Of a DNA stretch of 64,000 nucleotides, positions 26,165 to 39,306 are shown one piece after another. Made by a program: the position numbers and the translations under genes. The first letter of the stretch is position 1, and each line of letters opens with the position of its first letter. Origin of the DNA: Hybos culiciformis (Eukaryota > Arthropoda > Insecta > Diptera > Hybotidae); the NCBI GenBank assembly GCA_964007475.1, contig OZ023275.1:19261829-19325828 (forward strand), written 5' to 3'. The notes under the pieces are model-generated. The model was given only the letters and a program-made list of their open reading frames with translations. It was not told the origin of the DNA and made no database searches.

Positions 26165-26674
26165 GTAAGTTATAAAAATATTAATTGATTTTAATTATTA
26201 TTATTATTATTATTATAATAGTAATATTGTTTCAGATATTAAAATCGTTAGTCGGAAAAACTGTCAAACAAAAGATAAACAAAAAGGAAATGAAAATAAT
26301 GATAGAAATTTTTGCAAGTTAAAAAAACTGATTATAATTTTTTTTATCCTTTGGCTGTTTTCTTCCATTAAATTGGGATAAAATTAATGGGTGTAAAAAA
26401 AGTTATATTCAGTCTCTCATTTGAGTACCAAATTAGTGGGAAGACGAAATTTTCCAGAATAAGATTGTTCCTCTTGAGGGGGACCAAGGCTAAAATATTA
26501 TGGGGCCCTTTCATAAATTTTTATTAAACAAAAAGGTTAATTTGCTTTCTGCTGTTATATAGTTAATATAAGAAAAATAATATTAAGTTTATTCATATAT
26601 AAAATAAAAACATGAAGTACAATTTATATATCAAAAAAAATAATTTAGATTAGAAACATTTTCTCCTATATTTT

Positions 26675-27151
26675 TTTTCTGCGAAAACTTCAACTATGGA
26701 ATCAAAATCCATTTCGCGTAGTAGTTCGGATTCTATAGCCATTATTAACGATAAGGCATTTAGTCGGACTTGTCCAGTGCAGCTTCTTATATGATTTTTA
26801 ATGTTTTAATGCTTCTTATATGATGATAATGTTGAAAATGATCTTTCACCCTCACAGTTGGTCGCTGGGATGGTAAAATATATTCCTAAAACGATTCTAA
26901 GGTTTGGATATGCTCCCAACATAACGTACTTATCCAAATGGAGTACGTTATGTCAAAGCCAACACAATTTTTTTTTAAATAAATATGAAAAGAACTGTGC
27001 TTTCGAGAAAATTTTACTTTCTAAAAAAAAATGTTTAAAGTAAAAATTTAAATTTTTTAATTAAAATAATAAAACATTTGAATTTGGGGGCCCGCAAGTC
27101 AACGGGGCCTTGGGATGCAGCCTTCTTAGCCTAAGGGTAAATCCAGCCCTG
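26675..27151 (-). mobile_element. hAT-family transposase C-terminal relic and element end
   Basis: On the minus strand, 26880 to about 26675 reads almost in one frame. It gives PATNCEGERSFSTLSSYKKH, a TAA at 26808-26806, then TGQVRLNALSLIMAIESELL and MDFDSIVEVFAEKK. This is the C-terminal dimerisation domain of hAT transposases (normally ...SAERSFSKL...LRSTM...RLNGLALLSIE...). The right edge, ending CCAGCCCTG at 27151, reverse-complements to CAGGGCTGGATTTA, a typical hAT terminus. G-rich GGGGCCC blocks occur inside at both sides (about 26499 and 27088). An 11-bp perfect inverted pair lies at 26919-26953. The left end was not found; the element is dead. Confidence 0.75.
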
Positions 27152-30100
27152 TCCACAGCTGTATTTACTTTTTCAGAATTTCATAGAAGAATACTTCTCT
27201 GTAATAGAAAAAAGTCAATTACAAAAGAAGAAACAGTCTAAGTGACTTAACTTAAAACATAATATTTTCTGAAAATGGAAATTTTTTTTTCTATATTCTA
27301 CAACAATTACTTAGTATGATGCAGGTAAAAAACATTATGCAAAGCATATATCAAACTTAACTACTATAATTGCCATGCAATATAAGCAAAATATTTTAAA
27401 CTAACTGACTATAATTAATTTTATAAGTTAAATAAATTTTACTAAAAGTATGTATATTATACAATTTAATTTGATGATTTTAAAAATATTTAAGGTGCAC
27501 CTGTATTGCATATTTTTTTTTATTTTAATAAAAAAAAAAGGGCTTAACAATCAAAACATTATTTGATAATCATTGCTGATTTTATAATATAAATGCACTT
27601 TTTTTTTTGTTGTTAATTACGTTACGTATTTACAATATGACAAATAAAGAGAAATGAAAGTGAAAGGATCTTTTTATTAATGCACAATGAGTTTTTTTTT
27701 TTTTTTTTTTTTCAAATTTTACATATGACTTTCAAATTTATTACGTTAATTGATTTAATGTTGACAAAGTTTCGGAAATTTATAACAATTTATACAATTT
27801 ATAACAATTTTATTATAATTATGAATTATTTTCTATTTTGTGCATGATAAATGCTAGATTTGGAACTAAGTTTTCTTGAAGTTTCTTGTATTTTGTTCGA
27901 CCTAATTTTAAGGCTCATTCTTAAAATTAAAAACGCTGTTTAATGTCTGTGAATGTATGAAATTAAAAGAATTTTCGAAAGAAATTAAATTCAAAATGGA
28001 CAGTTTCGTATATTAAACGTGCATTGCAAGCCCGATTTTTTTTTCCGTGCCATTGGAAATGAGATAAGCATATCAGCGCTAGAAATCACCTCAAACTCAA
28101 TATTATTCTTGTAAGAGGAGTATATTTTTTTCTCCGTGGAAGTTAGCCTTTTTATGAAGTCAAAATTATTTTGTTACAGTTTATAGGAATTTCTTTTTAA
28201 AAAATTATGTCATAACTACGTTGAGACTCATAATTTATATTAATTCTCTTTTTATTTTAATTTTTTGTAAATTCAACAGAAAATGAAAGTTTATTGCAAT
28301 GTGCTGAACAAAAGGCCAATTGTTTTTTTTTTTCAGTTTCATCAACTAATAGTAATGTGTATACTGCAAACATAAAAACCAAATTTCTCAAATATGAATA
28401 AAGGTCTGATTTATAAAAATACATAGTATTTGAAATAATATAATTTCTTTATACTGGACTAACATAGGAATTATAATTATGCACAGGGTACATGACAAAA
28501 TTAAGAAAAAAATAAAACAAAATTTATTTTTTCTTAATTTTTTGGAATGAAATTAAATAAATAAAAACAAAAAAATTATGAATTTACATGTGAAAAAAGT
28601 GGATTTATTAAGAAATCCAATTTGTTATACAATACCCCTGTGTTTAACTACAGAAAAGAAAAAAAAATCAAAAACATGTTTCAAAAAAATATGTTTTATT
28701 TATTTAAAAAAAAAATTTTTAAATTTCTTCAAAATAAACAAAAATATGATAAATTTCTCCCATAACAAATATAAAGTAACATCTTTATCTCAAAATTAAA
28801 AAAAAATAAAAAAACAAAAACCCTAAGTGTCCAACATTAAAGCTATACTTTTGTTTTCAAAACATACCGCCGTGCTCTGCTATGTCAAATTAGATCAATT
28901 TAGTTATAACTATAAAAAAATTAATTTTAAATTTCTATATTCACTGACTATACACACATGATGTAGGTATACTAATTCAATTTGTCACGGTATTTTGATT
29001 TTTAAAAATTATTATATACGTTTGCACATCTTTTTTTCTTGCCCAGAGAAAGATTCGAAAATTGGAATAAAAAAAATTTCACAAATTATGAAATCTTTAA
29101 ATTTAATTAATAACAAAAGTTTAAAAAATAATAATAAAATAGTTTATGTTTCTAATATAAATTAATTGACTAAAATAATGTTGTAGAATAAAGTATCTGT
29201 AAAATACTATGTTACTTTATGGAATTTGTCACTTATAACAATTTGGTAATATTATAAATTAAATATCACAGAAATGAATAATTAAGTCGGCACGATTTTT
29301 TTAACGATGCGTTTTAGATGTAAATCTGCAATCATTATTGTTTAAGAGTTTTAAGTCATAATGAATAAAATTTACGTAATATATACTAGGTAATATATGA
29401 AATATAATTTGAATTTGGACTAAGACCTACAATTATGCTAATAACTTGCTTCTATTTTTATATACATATTTTCAACAACTTTATAGTCTATTTTTTGAGG
29501 CTCTTAAAACCAAAGTCGCTAACTTAATTTGCATTGAATGTTCGGAAAAATTTTAATATTTTGTCGCAGCACGATAAACAAAATTGTCTAAAATAAATTT
29601 AATAATACACTAAATTTTGCTAAATACAACAAAAATGTCATTAAATAATTCAAAGCACAAAAAATCTATTAGTAAAGTCAAAATATTGCAAAAAAAATAA
29701 TAAAAATTTCTAGCTAAATACAGAATTCAAGTAGATTATATACCTATACATTTAATGTGTAATAATATTATCTAATTGTTTTTGGAAAATGGTAAAAATA
29801 TAAACACTTCATTTACTTATTAGTTACACTTTATTTATTGTATCTATATATGCGCACATTATTATGTTTATATAATTTTGCATTATATTTAAACTGAAAT
29901 ATTTGTGATCAACAACATAATGATATAACATGTATTCGTTATATTTATTTTAAAATTTCTTTATTCGGTTTTGAAAAATCTATATATTGAAATTTTAAAC
30001 ACTATGATGGCAATATAAGTTGTATAGAATTCCATTAAGTTGTTAAACTTTGAAATTAACAAAAAAAAATTTAATCAACTATATTTCTTAAATATAAATG

Positions 30101-33100
30101 ATAAAAAAAAAATTAAATTAAATTGATTTTATATACCTAGTTATTTATCAAAAATATGTAATTTACATTAGCATAACATACGAGTACTTATGTACCTAAT
30201 ATAATAATGAATGTTTGTACGAAAAATGTACATCGTAGTAAAGTACTTATGTTTAGTAAAAAGGCAAGGCAGATAAATCTATATGCAAACATTAACAAAA
30301 ATTATTTTGATAACTTTGAATGTTTTTTTATTTTTAGTTTTTTTCTATAACTGCTAAAATACTTAAATACATATAATCAGAATCTAAATATTGAAATAAA
30401 TCATATCAATATTTTTTTTTTATGATTGAGAATAATGTAGAAGAGTAGTCATTGTAAAAAAAATTAGATTTATTTAACCGTTTAGCATGTTTCAAGTTTA
30501 AAGATCAGATATTTATAATCATGAAGGTATGTAGATAGATATGTTCCTGAATCCGGAACCATTAAATGAAATTAAATTAATTTAAATATGTTTCACACAC
30601 ACCCATTCAAGTGAATTTTAGTGGAACATTCTGTACATAAAGCTAATAATGGGCATATACTAATTGTTTACTTAAAAATTTATTAAATTTCAAATACCTA
30701 TTGGTTTTTATTTGTTTTGAAAAAGATCTGTAAAATAATTTACTAACATAGGATTTATATTTGAGTTTTTCGCTGCGTTTTTAAAGATTTTTTTTAAATA
30801 TTATTTATGTACATATTCAAAAAAAATTTTCGAAAAACGCAAGGCAAAACTGTAATCTAAATGCTAGGTAAAGCGAGAAAGCAGGTAACAAAATTTGTAA
30901 ATCAGTATTAGTCTTAATATTGTTGTATGTATTGTATTTATTAATATTCTGAAATGTATAAGAAACTATATTTTGGTAAGGAGCAATTCCGTCTGTAATC
31001 AAAAAAAAAAAAAAAACATTCGACATATTTCTTCTCAAAAAAAAAAAATGAATAACAAATTTTTTCATTTAAATTTAATGTTTACATGTCATTAAAATAT
31101 TATTAAGCACGTATATAAATAATGTACATATGTATACTTCAACATAAGGTTTAAAAAAAAAATATTTGAAATTAACTTGAGAATAGGATAAATTAATAAA
31201 TATTTATTTTCTTTTTTTTTGGATCTTATATTTGTCCAAAATGAAACCTATTCAGATAAATTGAATATATACAGGCTTTAGCCTCTAAAAATTTGTGTGA
31301 CACTGTCAAGTTGTTCCAAGAGAAAGGAAAAATATAGCATTGAACTTTTTTTTTTTTATCTTATGTAAAGTGATGATTAAATATTGAAAATTCAATTTCA
31401 AATGTTTTTCAGCATGATTTATTTATTTTATACGTATATATTTTACCGTCACGGTGTAGTAAGTGGTATTTATTGTCGTTATTATTGTCAAATAAGTGTG
31501 AACTTAAGTGTTTTTTTTTTGTGCGGGTAGTACAGCGGATATATTGTACGAAAAATCAACGAAAATATCCATAAACTTTTTAGCAGCAACGAAAGGAAAT
31601 AAAAATTCAATTCATTTCATGAATTTTAATTTAAACGAAATTCCAAAATATAGGCAAGGTTAGTTTTTATTTTAGAATGTAAACTGGACTTCGTTACAGT
31701 TTTTAAATTTTATTTGTAACAATAAAATAATCAACAGTATGAATACATATATTTATAAAAAAGCAAGATATTATTTTAACATAAACTTGATTAATAAATC
31801 TTATGCTCATTAATTTTTTTAATATCGTCTTACAGGCAGTTGCAAAAATCATAATACTAAAAAAAAATTATATATTAAACAAAAAAATAAAAAACAATAT
31901 TATGTAATTTTTTAAAGATTTTTTGCAATTTCTTTTAAATTTTTAACACAATTTATAATGAATCACTGTTAAAAACCAGTCTTTTACAACTTTTAGCATT
32001 AATTTTTTTTTTTTTTCGACTGAAATGTAAATAAAAATAATACGAAACAACATTTTTTTGTTGAGTAAATATCCATTATTTAATAAAATGATTTACAAAA
32101 TTTTATTTATTTTTTTATTTTTTTTAAAGAAAGTTATATTTTTATGGCTATTATTATTAAAAATAAAATCGACCAACAAAAACAAAAATAAAACAAACTC
32201 ATTTTCATTGAACTGACCTAATTTCAAGAATTATTTTTGTAATTTTTATTCACCTGTCATAATTAAAAGCTTAATTTAAATTTTAAATTAATCGCAACTA
32301 TAATGAAATTCAATTATTTAGTAATTATTATAACTATATAAACGAGGCCTATATAACGAGTGGCTGCTTTAGATTTATTTAGTGGCTTCTAAGATTAATG
32401 TGGATTAATTAAGGTCGTGCTTCTCATAAAACAAATTCGATAGATTTCTATTGAAAATTGCAATAGAAAATATTCCAAATTACGAAATTTTGCAGAAAAG
32501 ATTGTGAGTACATTTTGGAAACACTGGTTTGTGTGTATATTTTTTTTCCTAAAATGAAGTTTTTTCAAAACAATGATAAATTTTAACCTCAAAAACCAAT
32601 TGAGAATTTCAACCATAAAATTTCAGACAGATTTTCAAAAATTAAGCAAAAAATATTGTAAAACAAACTTCTTATTAAAATTATTACATTCATTTTTAAA
32701 AAATAAAATATAATTTAAAAATGCACTTTTAATATAAATGCATGTCCATATTGAAATAAAATAAAACCAAGTTTTTGGTTAAAATTTATTTTCATTTTGG
32801 CTCAAGCAAATCAGAATAATTTCAGAATTGCAGAATTGTGTTCGTCAGGCCTGCTATAAATATCATCATGATAACATGTTAAACGTTTTTAATTTTGAAG
32901 TTTTAGTAACTTTAATTAACAAGAGTATGGGCTGTAAGTCATTAAATAAGTATATACCCAGATAATTGTTATCAAATTGTATTGCAGCTTGTCAACAGGA
33001 AAAATGCCCTTATCTAAAACAGTTTAATCGTTTAATGCACTGGAACTATATATTTATCAACAATCTAATCAATTATCGTTTTAGTGAATGAAGCATTGTT

Positions 33101-33546
33101 ATAATATTTAAAAGCATTAAAATTAAATCAGATTATTAATATTTTCTCCCAGTTTTACCTACATATAATAATTAATTATTTTATTGTAAAATTTCATTCA
33201 TTTGAATAATACATTTAACATTTAAGTATTATGTTTTGTCAATAAAAGATCTATTCAAAATAGTACATATTTTACGATCCCAAATAAAAAAAATAATAAT
33301 TCATAATAAAATATGAAAGAAAAAAAAATATTTCTGTGAAAAAATAATGAAATGTTGTGTACATTAATCGCATTATAATAATCGTAATTCCAAAATTATG
33401 GTTTCTTTCATTTTAACAAAGATTCCTTCCGTTTTGATTTTGGGTTAAGCTCTTACAACTGTAATCCTTATAATTATTGATTGAATCTTTTTATTGATTT
33501 ATAGTAGATTATTGTATATGTAAACTAAATTTGTTATTAATTAAGA

Positions 33547-33639
33547 GTTCTGTATACACAAAAATACATTGACAAGAGTCGAGAAGGTCGAGTGATATAA
33601 ATTGACAAGTGTCAATGTATTTTTGTGTAAATACAGAAC
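33547..33639. repeat. inverted repeat (hairpin) with about 28-bp arms
   Basis: Arms at 33547-33574 and 33610-33639 both contain ACACAAAAATACATTGACA or its complement and differ by a few bases and small gaps, with a loop of about 35 bp. It may be a tiny MITE. The 40 bp after it also contain three TTTGTTTACA-type repeats. Confidence 0.75.
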
Positions 33640-33850
33640 GAGTTGTACAAATTTTGTTTACATATTTGTTTACAAATTTTGTTTACATATCGAATATACT
33701 GTTTTAATGCGTAGGGGAGAGGTAGTTGCAAAGAGAGAATATTTTTTCTTCTCATTTTTTCTCATTTTTTTTTTTTTTGTATTTGGCTGTATTGAAATAT
33801 TGTGAGAGATATTATGTTTGTTTAGGTATTACGTAATATTCAATACGAAA

Positions 33851-33962
33851 CATCTAAATGATTTCATTATTTACGCTGATGCATCTAAATTTTTTCATTA
33901 TATACGCTAATGCATCTAATTTTTTTCATTATTTACGCAGATGCATCTAAATGATTGCATGT
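33851..33962. repeat. 31-bp minisatellite, about 3.6 units
   Basis: Units start at 33851, 33882, 33913 and 33944, each beginning CATCTAA and containing TTTCATTAT and TACGC. Adjacent units meet at ATGCATCTAA, so a palindromic ATGCAT recurs at exact 31-bp spacing. Unit divergence is low. Confidence 0.9.
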
Positions 33963-36279
33963 GTATTGACGCATATAATACTCCATTTAGTGATCTAAAT
34001 TCTATAGCACTAAATACAACATAACGATCCCCAACGCATTAAAATATATTAGTGATTTAGTGATTTAATTATATTAGTGATTATGATTTTTTCTTATACA
34101 GTCGTAATGAATGATTTTTATTTCGTTTTTGAGTTTGGTTAATTAAAGTGTCAAACACTCATTCCAAAGCAAGTTGAAATTAGGCTTTTAGAACAAAATG
34201 AACTTTTATTATACCTCTCAGACATGTAGACTATGTGAAAATGCATAAATATTTTTTTTTTTTATTTTTCCTTGAAAAGTTCACTCGTTTGCACTTTTTT
34301 TTTTAATTAAATTTATAAAAAAAAAAAATTAAATATTTTAGCCTCAAGTTATATATGCACACTTAAATTATTTTATTCTAACAAGTATTTTCTATAGTAT
34401 AAGTATACATATTAATGTTATATATTTTTATTTTTTTTATCTTGTAATTTTACAAAATTGCGTAAAGATTTGTTTTATAAACTGCCTAAAAATTTATCCA
34501 CATTGAAGGTCGTTAACCAAAAGTTCATTTTATACATGCATTAAGCTAGTTTGAATTAATGTTATAGCTATGTCCTTGAAGAAAACTGCATTTTATGTGA
34601 CATACATACTGATTTTTTATTCAGATCATTCTTCGTTTAAATAAAAAAAATGAAAAACTTAGAAAATGCATTTTTGGCATTGAATATTGATAAAATAATG
34701 CAATATAGTTACTATATGTGTAATACTGCCTAGGTTCATTTATCTGTAGGATTACTATATGCACGACGATAACTAGAACTGCTTAGATGAGTTTAGCTAG
34801 TTGATCAGTAAGATTCTATACTCTATATATAGTTAAATTTAGTTTATTGAGACTTGATAATTATATAATATAAGTTCAGAAACAGTCGTTTTTATTATTT
34901 ACGGAAACATACGTAGGTATGTACTTGATGAATAGGAGTATATTATGCTAAAAAACAAAAAAATAATTGTCAATTCAAATTATTTTATTTTTTCCAAATT
35001 CTTATATTACATACACAGATATTACACAAGCTCAATAACTTTAACAAGAAAAATAAAAACTTCATTTATAGTTCATGGAAATAATTTTTTTTTCTGCATC
35101 AAAACAACAACATTTACAATTTTTTGTATGCACCATAAGTAGTAATTTGATCTAATATCAAGAATTTTATTTTGAATGTAATATAATGACAATGACCATA
35201 GAGCAACAAGATAATTACTATTTATATTAAACTATTTAGATTTAATTTTTATTTTATTTTTTTTAAGATAAAAAATTATTGCCACCAGATTTCATTGACT
35301 TATGAGACAATCAAATTGAAAAAAAAATATATATATATATTTTTCTCAAAAAGATGAATTGCGGTCAAAATTTATGGCGATAATTAATTTAATTATAATT
35401 GTTGCTAAATTTGTATTTTTTATTTTTTCATAAATAAGAAAATTGTCCTACTTCTAATTTAATGAATTTTTTTTAAAATTTATTCAAACTTTCAAATATA
35501 AATATACAAATAAAGTAAAAGTATAAGTATAAAAAAAATTATCATTTGCGTTTATGGTGTAACTGAATATAATATATTGTTCTAATAATATGTTAATCAT
35601 TCTAATTGAAAAAGAAATTAGTTATTTACAAAAAATTATTTTATGTTTTAGGAACATCAACTTAAAAACTAAATTTCTGGAACGAATGTTAAAAATTACT
35701 AACTCGAGTTCTTTAATGAATATACTTTTAAGAATAATGATCACACCAAGGCAATTCCTTTCTTTACATATTTTTTACGTTAGGCATAAATTATTGTATT
35801 TACAATATTTATTATAAAATACATAATTAAATTATTTTATTAATTATGCAATTGCAACCGCAAATTAATGTTTTTAAAATTATGATAATCATTCAAATAA
35901 CCCAATTTTAGGTACATATATTACTGATGTAAGGTTTTAATTCTTACATATATTTTCTTTTCAATTGAAAAATGATTTAATTGATAAAATTATTTATTAT
36001 TATATTGTATAATTATTAATATTATTATTTTGGTATAGACTTAAATAATGTATATAATATTAAAAAATAATTATTCTACTTCTGTGCAAAATAGATTCAA
36101 AATTGATTACAAGGATTATTACACAAATATGGAAAATTATATAGATTTATTTGTATTTTATTTATAATTCTCGTTAAACGAATTTAATGATAGATGATAT
36201 TACCTTAATTTGAAACTACTTGAAATAATAAATATTTATTTCTTATTATAATAATACTACATCTAAAAAAAATCATTAA

Positions 36280-36692
36280 TTATTGGCGCAGTTTTGGAAG
36301 TTTTCATTTTCAGGAAAAGCAGAACAAGATGTGACATAATTTGTCTAATTTGAGATTTAATTCTATATTCTTATGATTTTATATCTTTTATTAAAAATCA
36401 AGTATCTTTAATTATATCCAAGTATCTTTTATTTTCCAAGTTTTTAATTAACATTATTTCAGTATATTTTCATTTATTGGCGCAGTTTTGGAAGTTTTCA
36501 TTTTCCGGAAAACGAAAACAAGATGTGACATAATCTGTCTAATTTGAGATTAAATTCTATTTTCTTATGAATTTATATCTTTTATTAAAAATCAAGTATC
36601 TTTAATTATATCCAAGTAATCAAGTATCTTTTATTTTCCAAGTTTTTAATAAACATTATTTCACTATATGTATTTTCATTTACTATCTTCAT
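36280..36692. repeat. tandem duplication, unit about 194 bp
   Basis: Copies start at about 36280 and 36474, both with TTATTGGCGCAGTTTTGGAA, followed by GATGTGACATAAT and repeated AATCAAGTATCTTT words. The second copy is longer because a short AATCAAGTA word was duplicated inside it. Substitutions are scattered, so it is older than the 634-bp duplication. Confidence 0.85.
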
Positions 36693-38038
36693 TGACTGGT
36701 TTATCAAATTTTTAAAATATTACTAATATTTTTTATTTTAATAAAGGCCAAATGTGCAAAAATTGTTATGATTATAATTTTATTGGTATTATGTTGATGA
36801 TTCTTCTTCCCACATTATTATTACAAAATACCAAATATGAAGTGTGATAAAATGTGCGAATTTGAAGTGCTTTTTTCCAAAATAATCGTGTTGTTAAACC
36901 AAAAATAATATTATCTAAACTATTTTTTAATTATATCTTATTAATCAATTCCCAAGGTGCACTTAATGTACATAAAAGAAATTGTAATCGACCTTATTTA
37001 AACAAAGTCTATTGAAGTGAATTTGATTTATTGCTAATCATTTGTTTGTTTTTTTTTTTACTTAAATTTTGGTTCCTGAATACCAAATTAGTGGGAAAAC
37101 TTCCGCATGGTGGACTTTCTCGATTTTAATTATCTCACTCTTGTTATTTTTATTATGTGATTATGATGTGATATTTATTTTGAATTTAATTTTTTTAAGA
37201 AAAACAAATAAAATCCGTGGTTTTTTTCTTATAAAATCTCATATATTATGGTCGCAGTTTAAACTAGCCTTAATAAACTATTAAATGTGGCCTATTAATT
37301 AAAAATTCGTTAAAATTTTTATTTTAATTACACTTTTTTTTTAACTTGAAAACGAACCTCAGATCTTACATTTTGTTTTCTCATAAATTTATTAAATTGT
37401 TAAAATTTTGAATGACTTCTAACTATGGCTTTAAAAATTATTGCATTAATAATGTTGGTTACTCAAAAGCTCATAAAATCAATTTTTCTAATGCAATAAT
37501 TAATTTCATGAAAATGTTTACTATATTTTTAATTAATATAAATTCATTATTTTTTCTATATTTTATTTTATTACAACAAACAAATAAATTTCTTAACATA
37601 AGTATTGCATTTATCTTTAATTTTTATATTATGTTCATTAAAATAATTTATATTATTATGTTGTTAAAAGTATAAATGTATATACATAATTCTTTTCTTT
37701 GTTGGTTTTTCAACCTTTCATATTTACAACAGTGAATATATTTTCTTTTGCTTTAAAAATATACGTTTGGCACACATATATATATTGTATGCTTGGGAAA
37801 TGGTATTTATACACAGTTCTGTTGACTTTTTTTATATTTTTGTTCATTATGCAATCAATTTGCATCAGTTTTAAAACAAATTGACATTAGGATTTTTTTT
37901 TAATTTTTAAATAATTTCATAATCTTATGAGTTTTCATTAAATTATATGCACATAAATCTTCGAGAATCAAGTAAGTCAATATATTTAAATAAGTTTACG
38001 TTAGGTGTACAAAAAATATTTATTACGCGCGGAATACC

Positions 38039-39306
38039 TATTTTCGTCATTGTATCTAGCTCTGTAGGTTAATTTTTAAAAAAAATGTATGATATATTAA
38101 TATAAATAACTTGATTTATAGTTAGACCAGACATTTTATTACATGGGATTATAAGTTCTGTATATATCCATTTGCAATCAAAAATATATTTTTAGTAAAT
38201 TGTTTCATTTAAGTTTAACCTAATCTAGTCTATGGTTTTTGAGTAATCAACTAAAAGTTTAATTTTTCGTGAATAAAATAAATTTTCTTTTTTAATGAAG
38301 ATTTTCTTACGTAAAGAAAAATATACAGTATATATACAATATATGTTATGTTTAAAAACAACATGAAATAAACAAGCGGTACAAAATGATACGTATTCAA
38401 TAGTAAGTATGATACAAAAATATACTTTACAAATAGAATAATACCTTTTTTCACTTTGGTGGTCAGTGCGGTCGAAATCATTATTTTTACATAACTTAGT
38501 ATTAAGCTGAAGTAGTAAGCATATTTATATTTTTTTTTTGGTATTTAATTAAGTTCTGCACATTAAATTTGAAACCTCACAATAAATAAATAAGAAATTT
38601 ATGTAATATCATAAAAGCTCATAAAAGCATAAAATTTTTTCATGATTATTGCACTATCAAAATCTATTACATTATTTTCGTCATTGTATCTAGCTCTGTA
38701 GGTTAATTTTTAAAAAAAATGTATGATATATTAATATAAATAACTTGATTTATAGTTAGACCAGACATTTTATTACATGGGATTATAAGTTCTGTATATA
38801 TCCATTTGCAATCAAAAATATATTTTTAGTAAATTGTTTCATTTAAGTTTAACCTAATCTAGTCTATGGTTTTTGAGTAATCAACTAAAAGTTTAATTTT
38901 TCGTGAATAAAATAAATTTTCTTTTTTAATGAAGATTTTCTTACGTAAAGAAAAATATACAGTATATATACAATATATGTTATGTTTAAAAACAACATGA
39001 AATAAACAAGCGGTACAAAATGATACGTATTCAATAGTAAGTATGATACAAAAATATACTTTACAAATAGAATAATACCTTTTTTCACTTTGGTGGTCAG
39101 TGCGGTCGAAATCATTATTTTTACATAACTTAGTATTAAGCTGAAGTAGTAAGCATATTTATATTTTTTTTTTGGTATTTAATTAAGTTCTGCACATTAA
39201 ATTTGAAACCTCACAATAAATAAATAAGAAATTTATGTAATATCATAAAAGCTCATAAAAGCATAAAATTTTTTCATGATTATTGCACTATCAAAATCTA
39301 TTACAT
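38039..39306. repeat. perfect 634-bp tandem duplication
   Basis: Unit 38039-38672 is followed immediately by 38673-39306; I found no difference along the copies. The 76-codon frames on the minus strand (38251-38481 and 38885-39115) are identical, but they are I/F/Y/K-rich low-complexity reading of AT-rich DNA and I do not call them genes. Either the duplication is very recent or the assembly has kept a spurious second copy. Confidence 0.92.

Noticed and set aside
33851..33962. Regular repeats resembling a CRISPR array
   Set aside because: Units abut with no spacers and the genome is clearly eukaryotic with introns; it is a minisatellite.
37412..37884. Hydrophobic frames of 87 and 61 codons
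   Set aside because: AT-rich DNA read in any frame yields I/F/L/N/Y-rich hydrophobic peptides; no motif is present.
38251..39115. Two identical 76-codon minus-strand frames, apparent tandem gene pair
   Set aside because: They are identical because the 634-bp DNA unit is duplicated. The frames are low complexity with no coding signature.
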